Below, in pieces: positions 1 to 7,219 of a stretch of 29,890 nt of DNA (its first letter is position 1; every line of letters begins with the position of its first letter). The stretch is from NCBI GenBank assembly GCA_041627895.1, contig JBFKQC010000049.1, positions 1 to 29,890 on the forward strand. The letters run 5' to 3'. Source of the stretch: JBFKQC01 sp041627895 (lineage in GTDB: Bacteria; Pseudomonadota; Alphaproteobacteria; Rhodobacterales; Rhodobacteraceae). The notes under the pieces were generated by a model. That model was not told the DNA's origin and searched no databases. It worked only from the letters and a program-made list of their open reading frames with translations. Both the position numbers and the translations under genes were made by a program.

Positions 1-59
1 CCCCCGCTGGGGGCTCTGCCCCCAGACCCCCGGAGTATTTCCGGCCAGATGAAGCAGCC
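1..59. repeat. G-rich hairpin plus conserved tail, dispersed Rhodobacteraceae-type intergenic repeat
   Basis: A perfect 7-bp stem, CTGGGGG at 7-13 and CCCCCAG at 19-25, closes a CTCTG loop. It is followed by CCCCCGGAGTATTT and an ATGAAG element. I recall hairpins of this form followed by a CCCCGGAGTATTT-like tail as common intergenic elements in Rhodobacteraceae genomes, so I read this as a copy of that family. It lies just downstream of the minus-strand SET gene and could also end its transcript. The left end may be cut by the window. The family assignment is from memory and was not searched. Confidence 0.5.
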
Positions 60-72
60 GGCAGGGCTCGCG

Positions 73-483
73 TCAGGCGGCGGCGACCGCCCGCACCGCG
101 TGGCGCGGCGGCTGCATGTGGATCTCGCCGATGGTGAAGGTCGAATAGTGGCAGGTCAGTTCCGTGCCGGCCGGGATGTCCCAGCGTGCGATCCCGTGCA
201 CCTGATCGGAAAAGTCCAGGTTCGGCTCGTCGGCGTGGTTCATGAACCGGCCCTCGTCGCTTTCCAGGATCAGCCAGCCGGGGCGGTTGAAATCGGGGTA
301 GCTGTAGCGTTCCAGGAACTCGCGCACATGCGGCTCGACCGCGTCGAGCTTGGATTCGGGGAGGGCGATGTCGAGATCCGGGTCGTGGCGCCAGACGTTC
401 TGGCCCTTGCTGATATCGTCCCGGCAAAACACGCCCAGTCCCTCGATCGCGGACGGGGCGAGATAGCAGCGCACAGTCATCAT
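73..483 (-). CDS. SET domain-containing protein
   Basis: A small stand-alone SET-domain protein of 136 residues. SET domains transfer a methyl group from S-adenosylmethionine to lysine side chains in eukaryotes; bacterial stand-alone copies are scattered and mostly uncharacterised. Visible motifs are the N-terminal GLGVFC element (residues 16-21), the cofactor-site RFMNHADEPN (a form of NHxxxPN) and a C-terminal ELTCHY, where the family usually has ELTYDY. The final Tyr is kept but the residues before it are Cys-His. Two ATG codons are adjacent (483 and 480). An AAGG element sits 3 bases before the first and 6 before the second, so the second may be the real start. The gene is divergent from the multicopper oxidase with about 200 bases between. 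The domain call is firm; substrate and role are unknown. Confidence 0.85.
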   Translation of the reverse strand: MMTVRCYLAPSAIEGLGVFCRDDISKGQNVWRHDPDLDIALPESKLDAVEPHVREFLERYSYPDFNRPGWLILESDEGRFMNHADEPNLDFSDQVHGIARWDIPAGTELTCHYSTFTIGEIHMQPPRHAVRAVAAA

Positions 484-673
484 GCGCCTTATTCCTTCTG
501 AATGGCCGGGCCGCCGACCGGTATCTGCGGGGTAATGACTCTGGCGCGAGGCGGCGCGCGCGACGAACAGATTGTGTGATTGCGCGCGGTTTTCAAGCGG
601 CGATTTCGCGCCCTGCGTCGCTTGCGCATCTTTTCCCCGCGGCGGCGATGCCTATCTTCCGGTCAGCAGCCAC

Positions 674-678
674 GGAGG
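674..678 (+). promoter_or_regulatory. Ribosome binding site fixing the multicopper oxidase start
   Basis: GGAGG lies 5 bases before the ATG at 684. This supports starting the protein there rather than at the upstream in-frame ATG at 576, and it places the twin-arginine motif at the N-terminus. Confidence 0.7.
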
Positions 679-683
679 ATCGC

Positions 684-2057
684 ATGGCCCGCCTATCCCG
701 CAGGACGTTTCTCGCCGCCACCGCAGCCACCGCGCTGGTCCGCCCGGCACTGGCCGCCGGGACGCCCGAGTTGCGCGCCGCGCCGGGTCGCGCGCAGCTG
801 GCGCCTGCGGGCTACGGTCCGACGCCGGTCTGGGGTTATGACGGCGGGGTGCCGGGCCCGGCGATCCGGCTGCGCCAGGGCGGGCATGTGGCGCGGCGGC
901 TGGTCAACGACCTGCCGCAGGCCACGACGGTACACTGGCACGGGGTGCGCGTGGCCAACGCGATGGACGGCGTGCCAGGACTGACGCAGGACGCCGTCGA
1001 GCCCGGCGCGGCCTTCGACTATGCCTTCAGCGTGCCGGATGCCGGCACCTACTGGTATCACCCCCACAACCGCACCTGGGAACAGCTTGCCCGCGGGCTG
1101 TACGGCGCGCTGATCGTCGACGAGGCCGAGGGCGCGCCCGAGGTGGACGCCGACGAGGTGCTGCTGATCGACGACTGGCGCTTTGCCGAGGACGCGACGC
1201 TGCATGAAAGCTTCGGCGACCTGCACGACTGGTCCCATGCCGGGCGGCTGGGGAACTGGGTGACGGTGAACGGCGTGTCCGACTGGACCAAGAGGGTGGA
1301 CCATGGCGCGCGGCTGCGGCTCAGGCTGGTGAACACCGCCAATGCGCGCATGTTTCCGCTCGTGCTGCGCGGCCTTTCGGCCTGGGTCGTGGCGCTGGAC
1401 GGGCAGCCCGTGGCGGCGCCATACGAGGCGGGCGAACTGGTGCTGGCCCCGGCGCAGCGGGTCGACCTGATCGCCGACGTCACCGCCGCCCCGGGCGAAA
1501 CCGCGCATGTGCTGGAACGCGACCGCGACGGGCTGCTGGCCGTGGCCGAGTTCCGGGTCGAGGGCACCCTGCGGGCCGCGGCGCTGCCGCCGCCCGCCGC
1601 GCTGCCGCCGAACCCGGTGCCGGCGCTCGGCCCGCTGGACGATGCGCCGCGCACCGTGCTGCGAATGGAGGGCGGCGCCATGGGCGGCATGATGGCGGCG
1701 ATGATGGGCGGGCAGCGCATGGCGCTGCGCGATCTGGCCGGGCAGGGCAAGGTCTGGGCGTTCAACGGCAGCGTCGACATGCCCGAGGCGCCGCTGGTCG
1801 AGGCCGACCGCGGCACCACGGTCCGGATCGCCATGGTCAACGACACCGCGTTTCCCCATGCGATGCACCTGCACGGCCACCACTTCCGCGTGCTGGGGCC
1901 GGACGGGCCGGGGCCGCTGCGCGACACCGCGCTGGTGGACCGCGGCGAGACCGCCGAGATCGCCTTCGTCGCCGACAACCCGGGCGACTGGGCGCTGCAT
2001 TGCCACATGGTCGAACATGCCGAGGCCGGGATGATGACCTGGCTGCGGGTGGGCTGA
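684..2057 (+). CDS. Tat-exported multicopper oxidase (CueO/SufI-like)
   Basis: A 457-residue multicopper oxidase that should oxidise a substrate (often Cu(I) or phenols) with reduction of oxygen to water in the periplasm. The N-terminus carries a twin-arginine signal, SRRTFL at residues 5-10, with probable cleavage after ALAA near residue 25. Copper ligands are complete: HWHG at 84-87, WYHPH at 124-128, HAMHLHGHHF from His392, and HCHMVEH at 439-445, which includes the type 1 copper Cys440. A methionine-rich stretch (about 328-346) resembles the Cu(I)-binding segment of CueO-type enzymes. The gene is alone on its strand, and no copper exporter, chaperone or CueR-type regulator lies nearby. 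A copper-resistance role is therefore inferred from the Met-rich segment only; a laccase-like role is the alternative. Confidence 0.9.
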   Translation: MARLSRRTFLAATAATALVRPALAAGTPELRAAPGRAQLAPAGYGPTPVWGYDGGVPGPAIRLRQGGHVARRLVNDLPQATTVHWHGVRVANAMDGVPGLTQDAVEPGAAFDYAFSVPDAGTYWYHPHNRTWEQLARGLYGALIVDEAEGAPEVDADEVLLIDDWRFAEDATLHESFGDLHDWSHAGRLGNWVTVNGVSDWTKRVDHGARLRLRLVNTANARMFPLVLRGLSAWVVALDGQPVAAPYEAGELVLAPAQRVDLIADVTAAPGETAHVLERDRDGLLAVAEFRVEGTLRAAALPPPAALPPNPVPALGPLDDAPRTVLRMEGGAMGGMMAAMMGGQRMALRDLAGQGKVWAFNGSVDMPEAPLVEADRGTTVRIAMVNDTAFPHAMHLHGHHFRVLGPDGPGPLRDTALVDRGETAEIAFVADNPGDWALHCHMVEHAEAGMMTWLRVG

Positions 2058-2071
2058 GGCCGTCGCAGGGT

Positions 2072-2728
2072 TCAGGCCGGCGCGGTGCCCTTGTGGCGGG
2101 CATCCCAGTAGGACTTGAACGCGCCGACGCCCGGGATCAGCACCGCGAACTTGAAGACCAGCACCATGACGTTCAGCCAGAACGACCGCTCGCCCGGGAT
2201 CGGCTCGGCCAGGCGCAGCGTCTCGGGCACCTTCAGCGCCGGGATGCTGTCCAGCAGGTGGTAGCCGAAGAGGTTCAGGTAATCGTCGCTGGTCAGCCCG
2301 CCGCCCGCGCCCGTGCCGAAGAGATAGGCCGCGAGGAAGCCGAAAACCACGACCGAGATGAAGAAGAAGTTGATCAGGAAGATCATCGGGATCAGCCAGC
2401 CGAACTCGGCGAGCATGGACAGGACGCGCGACTGCCGGGGCGACGGAAAGAGCAGCACCACAAGGAACAGCCAGAGCGCGCCCGCGAGGCAGAAGAAGGC
2501 GATGTTCAGCGCCGGCCAGTCCCGCGCCACGACCCACTTGGCGGCGGCGTAGAAGACATAACCGGGCGCGAAGGTGGCAAACAGCAACGCCGTGAACAGC
2601 AGGTAGTAGACATAGCCGCTGTCGATCACCCGGCCGAGCGCCGGGATCGCGATCCGCAACAGGCCGATCGCCAGAAGCCCGGCGATGAACACGGTCTCCT
2701 TGACCAGATCGTCCAGCGCCTCGCCCAT
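2072..2728 (-). CDS. Polytopic inner-membrane protein of unknown family, probably 5'-truncated by a nonsense codon
   Basis: The reading frame from the ATG at 2728 gives 218 residues with about five hydrophobic segments: near residues 12-30, 37-65, 75-96, 108-138 and 183-203. I do not recognise the family. The ATG at 2728 has no Shine-Dalgarno sequence. The same frame continues upstream through another hydrophobic helix (AILLAFLAAIGAFRYFV) to a TAA at 2783-2785 and then back to an ATG at 2821. The chosen start is therefore probably internal to an ancestral gene of about 249 codons. It ends 14 bases from the stop of the convergent multicopper oxidase. Real protein coding is likely from the membrane pattern, but whether the product is still made is open. 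Confidence 0.6.
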   Translation of the reverse strand: MGEALDDLVKETVFIAGLLAIGLLRIAIPALGRVIDSGYVYYLLFTALLFATFAPGYVFYAAAKWVVARDWPALNIAFFCLAGALWLFLVVLLFPSPRQSRVLSMLAEFGWLIPMIFLINFFFISVVVFGFLAAYLFGTGAGGGLTSDDYLNLFGYHLLDSIPALKVPETLRLAEPIPGERSFWLNVMVLVFKFAVLIPGVGAFKSYWDARHKGTAPA

Positions 2729-2821
2729 GACGAAATAGCGAAAGGCGCCGATGGCGGCGAGAAAGGCCAGGAGGATGGCGCCTTAGCCCAGCACGGCGGC
2801 GGCGGAAACACGGTCCGGCAT
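2729..2821 (-). pseudogene. Upstream in-frame extension of the membrane protein, interrupted by a stop
   Basis: From the ATG at 2821 the frame reads MPDRVSAAAVLG, then TAA (2783-2785, codon 13), then a 17-residue hydrophobic helix that joins the downstream frame without a shift. A weak GGA lies about 13 bases before this ATG. The hydrophobic continuation on both sides of the stop suggests a recent nonsense mutation, or a sequencing error, in a membrane-protein gene. Confidence 0.45.
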
Positions 2822-2879
2822 GGCGAAATCAATCCGGCTTCAATAGAGCCAGCATAGCACGGATCGCGCCGAAGTGGTA

Positions 2880-3836
2880 TCAGCCGCGCCTCGGCACCAC
2901 CTCTGCGCCCGGCTCCTCGGGCTCGTCGTCGACCATCTCGGCCGGGAATCCGGGCGCGCGGATGTCCAGCCCCGTTGCCTCTTCCAGACGCCGGATGATG
3001 TCGTCGGATTGCGCCCGCGCGCCGTAGCGCGCGATGCCGTCGGCGAAGATGTCGATCATCAGCGGCGAGATTTCCAGCTTGACCCCGGCGGCGTCGGCGA
3101 GCTTCTGGAACAGCCCGATATCCTTCGCCACCAGGTCCATCGTGAAGTTGATGTCGCGGCTGCCGTTCAGGATCACCTGGCTTTCGGTCTCGTGCACGAA
3201 GCTGGTGCCGGACGAGATGCGGATCGCCTCGTAGGTGGTGGCCAGGTCCAGCCCCGCGGCCTTCATCGTCACCAGCGCCTCGCAAAGCGTCAGAAGGTTC
3301 GCCGTGGCAAGATAGTTGGTCATCACCTTCAGGATCGACGCGCTGCCGACCTCGCCGGTATGCAGGATGCGCCGGCCGAGCGTGGTCAGGACCGGCAGGG
3401 CGCGCTCGAAGGTTGGCCGGGTGCAGCCCGCGAAGATCGAGATATTGCCCGTCGCCGCCCGGTGGCAGCCGCCGGAGACCGGGCAATCGATCGACTCGGC
3501 CCCCTTCGCCGTGACCAGGGCGGCCATCCGGCGCACCTCGGCGGCGTCGGTGGTCGACATCTCGGCCCAGATCTTGCCGGGGCCGAGCCCGGCCAGGATG
3601 CCGTCCCCGGCCTCCATCACCTGCGAACAGGCGGCCGGCGAGGGCAGGCAGGTGATCACCATGTCGCAGGCCTCGGCCATCTCGCGGGGGCTCTCGGCCC
3701 ATGTCGCGCCGGCGTCCAGGAACCGCTGCGCGGCGGCGCGGTCGAGGTCGCGTACCGTCAGGTCATAGCCGTTCCGCAGAAGGCTGCCCGCCAGCTTGCC
3801 GCCCACGTTGCCGAGCCCGATGAATCCGATCCTCAC
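2880..3836 (-). CDS. NAD(P)-dependent oxidoreductase, 3-hydroxyisobutyrate dehydrogenase family
   Basis: A 318-residue beta-hydroxyacid dehydrogenase. The family oxidises short 3-hydroxy acids (3-hydroxyisobutyrate, tartronate semialdehyde in reverse, and others) with NAD(P). The Rossmann motif GFIGLGNVGG is at residues 4-13, the substrate-binding DCPVSGG at 117-123, and the catalytic lysine motif KVMTN has Lys170 and Asn174. The start is a GTG at 3836, chosen because GGAGG lies 6 bases upstream and because the dinucleotide fold begins at residue 2; an in-frame ATG at 3941 would add 35 residues with no matching fold. It is divergent from the DUF3422 gene. The family is clear but the exact substrate is not. 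No valine-pathway partners are adjacent, so I give no gene symbol. Confidence 0.88.
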   Translation of the reverse strand: MRIGFIGLGNVGGKLAGSLLRNGYDLTVRDLDRAAAQRFLDAGATWAESPREMAEACDMVITCLPSPAACSQVMEAGDGILAGLGPGKIWAEMSTTDAAEVRRMAALVTAKGAESIDCPVSGGCHRAATGNISIFAGCTRPTFERALPVLTTLGRRILHTGEVGSASILKVMTNYLATANLLTLCEALVTMKAAGLDLATTYEAIRISSGTSFVHETESQVILNGSRDINFTMDLVAKDIGLFQKLADAAGVKLEISPLMIDIFADGIARYGARAQSDDIIRRLEEATGLDIRAPGFPAEMVDDEPEEPGAEVVPRRG

Positions 3837-4015
3837 AGCCGTCCTCCGGATGCCTGAATTTCCGGCAGCATCCCCGGTGCCGCGGCGCGCCGCTTGGGCA
3901 AAACCGGCATGGCGCGTGTCGCTTCCGGCCCGGATCGGCACGGCGCGCCTTGTCGCGTTCCGGTGCGCGCGCTATCCCGCTAGGGTCCGCCGAAAGCGAA
4001 GTCCGGGACCGGGGC

Positions 4016-5296
4016 ATGAGCAAGATCGAAGACCATCCGCTGCGCTACGCGCTGGCCAACGAGCTGCACGCGCGGCCGTTCCCGTCGCTGCGGGCGCCGT
4101 GCCATGCCGCGTTTCTGGCGATCAAGCGGCTTGGCGATGCCGCGGCGCGCGACCGCGACGCGGACGTCGCGCACCTGACAGCGCTGCTCGACCGGTTCGG
4201 GGCGCCGCATCCGCAGCCCGGGGCGACGCATTACTTCGGCGATCTCGGGCCCTACAAGCTGAAATGGGAACAGCATACCGAGTTCGTCAGCTACACGATC
4301 TTCGTCGACGGCGTGGCGGAACGGCCGTTCGACGCCCGCGCCTTCGAGGTCTTTCCGGCGGACTGGCTGGCGGGCGCGCCGGGCGTGCGGCTGACCTCTG
4401 CCTTGATCCGGGTCGAGGAGATGCCCGAGGTCGCCGCCATCGCGAAGAAGCTCGGCGAGTGGTTCGTCGCCGAGAGCCTCGCCGTCAGCCGCGTGGTCGA
4501 CGACAGCGCGGTGATGGCCGGCGATTTCCGGATCGACAGCGGCGGGCATATGCGCTTTGCCGTGTTCGTCGAGCCCGGCACCGGTGCGCGCCGCGTCGGG
4601 CGCATCGTGCAGCGGCTCACCGAGATCGAGACCTACAAGTCGATGTCGATGCTGGGGCTGGCACGGGTGCGCGAGATTTCCGGCCTGCTCGGCGCGATCG
4701 ACCTACGGCTCGAGGCGCTGACCGGGGCGATGGCGGAACGCTCGGGCGGCGCGGAAGAGACGCTGCAGGAACTGCTCGGCATCGCCTCGGAGCTGGAAAG
4801 CCTACTGGCCAAGTCGAATTTCCGCTTCAGCGCGACGCAGGCCTACGAGGCGCTCGTCGACCAGCGGATCGAGGTGCTGCGCGAGACCGGGTTCGAAGGG
4901 CGCCAGACCTTCCGCGAGTTCATGGCCCGGCGCTTCGACCCGGCGATGCGCACCGTGCAGGCGACCGAGCGGCGGCTGGTCTCGATGACCCAGCGGGCCG
5001 CGCGGGCGGGCGATCTGTTGCGCACCCAGGTGGACGTCGATCGCTCGGCGCAGAACCAGGTATTGCTGGAATCGATGGACCGCCGCGCGGCGCTGCAGTT
5101 GCGCCTGCAGAAGACGGTCGAGGGGCTGAGCGTCGTGGCGATCAGCTATTACGCGGTGAACCTGGCGAGCTATCTGCTCTACCCGGCGGCGGACCCGATG
5201 GGCCTGTCGAAGCCGATGCTGACCGCGCTGCTGACGCCCGCGGTGATCGTCGCCGTCTGGCTTCTGGTGCGGCGCATCCGGCGCGGGATGGAATAG
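4016..5296 (+). CDS. DUF3422 family protein
   Basis: A 426-residue protein matching the DUF3422 family, which is frequent in alpha- and betaproteobacteria and has no established function. The recognisable N-terminus is HPLRYALANELHARPF (about residues 7-22), followed by blocks around FVSYTIF and RVEEMPEVAAIAKKLGEWF. The middle (roughly 200-350) is charged and probably helical. The C-terminus has two hydrophobic segments, near VVAISYYAVNLASYLLYP and ALLTPAVIVAVWLLV, followed by a basic tail, suggesting a C-terminal membrane anchor. The ATG at 4016 was chosen over an in-frame ATG at 3950 because family similarity begins right after it. It is transcribed away from the dehydrogenase and ends at a strong terminator. 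Confidence 0.85.
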   Translation: MSKIEDHPLRYALANELHARPFPSLRAPCHAAFLAIKRLGDAAARDRDADVAHLTALLDRFGAPHPQPGATHYFGDLGPYKLKWEQHTEFVSYTIFVDGVAERPFDARAFEVFPADWLAGAPGVRLTSALIRVEEMPEVAAIAKKLGEWFVAESLAVSRVVDDSAVMAGDFRIDSGGHMRFAVFVEPGTGARRVGRIVQRLTEIETYKSMSMLGLARVREISGLLGAIDLRLEALTGAMAERSGGAEETLQELLGIASELESLLAKSNFRFSATQAYEALVDQRIEVLRETGFEGRQTFREFMARRFDPAMRTVQATERRLVSMTQRAARAGDLLRTQVDVDRSAQNQVLLESMDRRAALQLRLQKTVEGLSVVAISYYAVNLASYLLYPAADPMGLSKPMLTALLTPAVIVAVWLLVRRIRRGME

Positions 5297-5327
5297 CCGC
5301 CGCACGGGCCCCGGACCCGCAACGGAA

Positions 5328-5357
5328 AACCGCGCCGGAATGTCTTCCGGCGCGGTT
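5328..5357. terminator. Bidirectional intrinsic terminator between DUF3422 gene and YeeE gene
   Basis: A perfect 13-bp inverted repeat: AACCGCGCCGGAA at 5328-5340, loop TGTC, and the exact reverse complement at 5345-5357. On the minus strand the right arm runs into a short T tract (GGTTTTCC). It lies between two convergent genes, so it can end both the DUF3422 transcript and the long dpp-yeeE transcript. Confidence 0.8.
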
Positions 5358-5401
5358 CCCCTTCGGCCAGGACTGGAGGGAGGGACCAGTGAACTCTGGC
5401 G

Positions 5402-6451
5402 CTATTCGGCCGGGACGGGCTGTGTCCGGCCGGGACCGGCGGCGCGCAGCGCGCGGTCGGTCGCAAGGGCGCCGAGCGCGATCGCGGCCAGCGCCAGCGC
5501 GGCAGCGATGCTGAGCGTCGGGATGCCCGCAAGCCCGGCGCCGACGGTGCAGCCGCCCGCCAGCACGCCGCCCACGCCCATCAGCACGGCGCCGAGCACG
5601 TAGCGGCCGGTCTGGGCCGGGCCGGCAAAGCTCTGCCAGGCGAATTCGTGCCGCAGCAGCGCCGCGACCAGCGCGCCGGCAAGCGTGCCGCCCACCAGGC
5701 CGACGCCGAAATTCGCCGGGATCGAGGTCGAGGCGATGGCCCAGAACAGCGTGTCGGCGTAGGGCGCGGTGAAGCTGAGCGATTGCAGCGCGACCGGGTC
5801 GAAATCGTCGTACAGCACGTACCCGGTGCCGGCCCAGCCCGCCGGGACCAGCAGCCCCAGCAGCGCCGCAAGGCCGAGATGCAGGGGCTTCGCGCCGGAC
5901 CGCCAGGCGACGGCCGCCGCCAGCGCGGCGACCAGCGCGCCCCAAAGCAGCGGCGCGCCGGGCAGCGCGGCGCTGTCGAGCGAAACCGTGACGCTGCCGA
6001 GCGAGGTGCGCAGCGGCGCCAGCACGCCCTTCAGCGTGGCATGGGCGGTAACGGCGAAGATCGCCAGCACGGTCAGCGCGCGCAGGTTGCCGCCCGCCAG
6101 CAGCACCGTCAGCCGCGAAACGCAGCCGCGCGTCAGCACCATGCCCGCCCCGAACAGCGCGCCGCCGGCGAGGATCGCCGCGACGGGCAGATCGGCGGCC
6201 ATGAAGCGGTGATCCTCGAAGCCGAACCAGCCCTGCGCCACGACGATCTGGGTGCCGATCACCGCCACCGCCAGCGCGGTCAGCCACACCGCCAGCGCCG
6301 GGCGCCGCTCGCCCGGGTCGCCGGCCAGGGCACGGCGCAGGCAGAACCGCGTGATCTGGGCCAGCACGCCGAAGCCGAGGCCGAGGATCGCGCCCAGCCA
6401 GATCGCCGCCTGCGGCGCGGTCAGGGTTTCGAAACCAAGGTCTTCAAACAT
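5402..6451 (-). CDS. YeeE/YedE family sulfur (thiosulfate) transporter
   Basis: A 349-residue polytopic membrane protein of the YeeE/YedE (sulf_transp) family, whose characterised member TsuA imports thiosulfate. Family cysteines are present: Cys37 in ITRFCLRRA, Cys110 in LTRGCVSRL and Cys301 in AGGCTVGAGL. Roughly nine or ten hydrophobic segments are visible. The N-terminus is MFEDLGFETL, and a GGGA element lies 9 bases before the ATG at 6451, so it can start on its own. The upstream GNAT frame is open into this gene, in the same frame, with no stop, so a 605-residue GNAT-YeeE fusion is formally possible. I favour separate initiation at 6451. No sulfur-oxidation genes are adjacent. The gene ends before the bidirectional terminator. 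Confidence 0.88.
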   Translation of the reverse strand: MFEDLGFETLTAPQAAIWLGAILGLGFGVLAQITRFCLRRALAGDPGERRPALAVWLTALAVAVIGTQIVVAQGWFGFEDHRFMAADLPVAAILAGGALFGAGMVLTRGCVSRLTVLLAGGNLRALTVLAIFAVTAHATLKGVLAPLRTSLGSVTVSLDSAALPGAPLLWGALVAALAAAVAWRSGAKPLHLGLAALLGLLVPAGWAGTGYVLYDDFDPVALQSLSFTAPYADTLFWAIASTSIPANFGVGLVGGTLAGALVAALLRHEFAWQSFAGPAQTGRYVLGAVLMGVGGVLAGGCTVGAGLAGIPTLSIAAALALAAIALGALATDRALRAAGPGRTQPVPAE

Positions 6452-6496
6452 GGCGCAGCGTCCCGAAATGGAATTCCGTTCGCATTTCGCACGATT

Positions 6497-6520
6497 TTCA
6501 GACAAATCAAGCTTTCTGAA
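6497..6520. promoter_or_regulatory. Inverted repeat upstream of yeeE, candidate operator
   Basis: TTCAGA (6497-6502) and TCTGAA (6515-6520) are separated by 12 bases inside a locally A+T-rich patch, about 45-70 bases upstream of the YeeE start. Such a patch is unusual within this base composition and would be expected for a promoter or operator rather than a linker between protein domains. No clean -35/-10 pair was found. Confidence 0.35.
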
Positions 6521-6649
6521 TGCGTTAAGCGCCACGATCGGCGGGAAAATGTTCCGCGCCTGCGCCCTGCGGAAAACGCGTGTTCCGGGCCGCGCCGGCC
6601 GGCACGACGGTGTTTCGCCGGCGCGCGCGCCGTCGGAACCGCCGTCTAA

Positions 6650-7219
6650 TTTCGGGATTTCGGCGCGCATCAGCACCCGTTGCGTCGTGCGCTGCTCGAT
6701 GCGGGCAAAGCCCGCGCGTTCCAGCGCCGGGACGATGCCGACATAGCCGTCGGACCATTGCAGGCGCGACTTGGGCAGAAGCGCCGCCGCCTCGACCGCG
6801 CGGGCGCCCTGACCCGCGGCAAATCCCAGCGCGGCGCGGGCCAGCGCGGTCATCAGCCCCTTGCCCCGGTGGTCGCGCGCCGTGAAGAAGCAGGTGATCG
6901 CCCAGACCCGGCCGAGGTTCGTGCCCCGGTCCGGCTTGCCGGTGCGCGAGGCGTTGAACCGCGGCACGTCGGCCCGCGGCGTGACCTGCACCCAGCCCAC
7001 CGCGCGCCCGCCGTCATAGGCCAGCAGCCCCGGCGGCGGTCCGGCCTGGACGATGGCCTTGAGGCTTGCCCTTTTCGCGTCGGCGTCGGCCCGGTCGAAA
7101 TCCTTCGCGGTGCCGCGCCACCACATGCACCAGCAGCCCCGCGTCACGCCGGCGCTGTCGAAAAGTTCCGCCAGGTCGTCCCAGCGGTCGGGCGTAAGGG
7201 GATGGATTTCGGCGCTCAT
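6650..7219 (-). CDS. GNAT family N-acetyltransferase, frame open into yeeE
   Basis: The GCN5-related acetyltransferase domain fills residues 1-190. The acetyl-CoA pyrophosphate loop is seen as RDHRGKG (115-121), after an Arg-x-x-x-CFF strand. The N-terminal GCWCMWWR (28-35) is shared by a subgroup of uncharacterised GNATs. The substrate cannot be told. The ATG at 7219 overlaps the dppC stop as ATGA, so translation is probably coupled to the transporter. Homology-like sequence ends near VLMRAEIPK (residue 190, base 6650), but no stop follows: 66 further codons of low-complexity sequence lead in frame to the YeeE Met at 6451, and the frame closes only at 5402. A TAG sits one base out of frame at 6646-6648, right where a normal stop would be expected. 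The end given here marks the domain, not a stop codon. Confidence 0.75.

Noticed and set aside
693..2537. Long minus-strand open frame opposite the multicopper oxidase
   Set aside because: Low-complexity Arg/Gly/His product without motifs, while the plus strand encodes a complete set of copper ligands.
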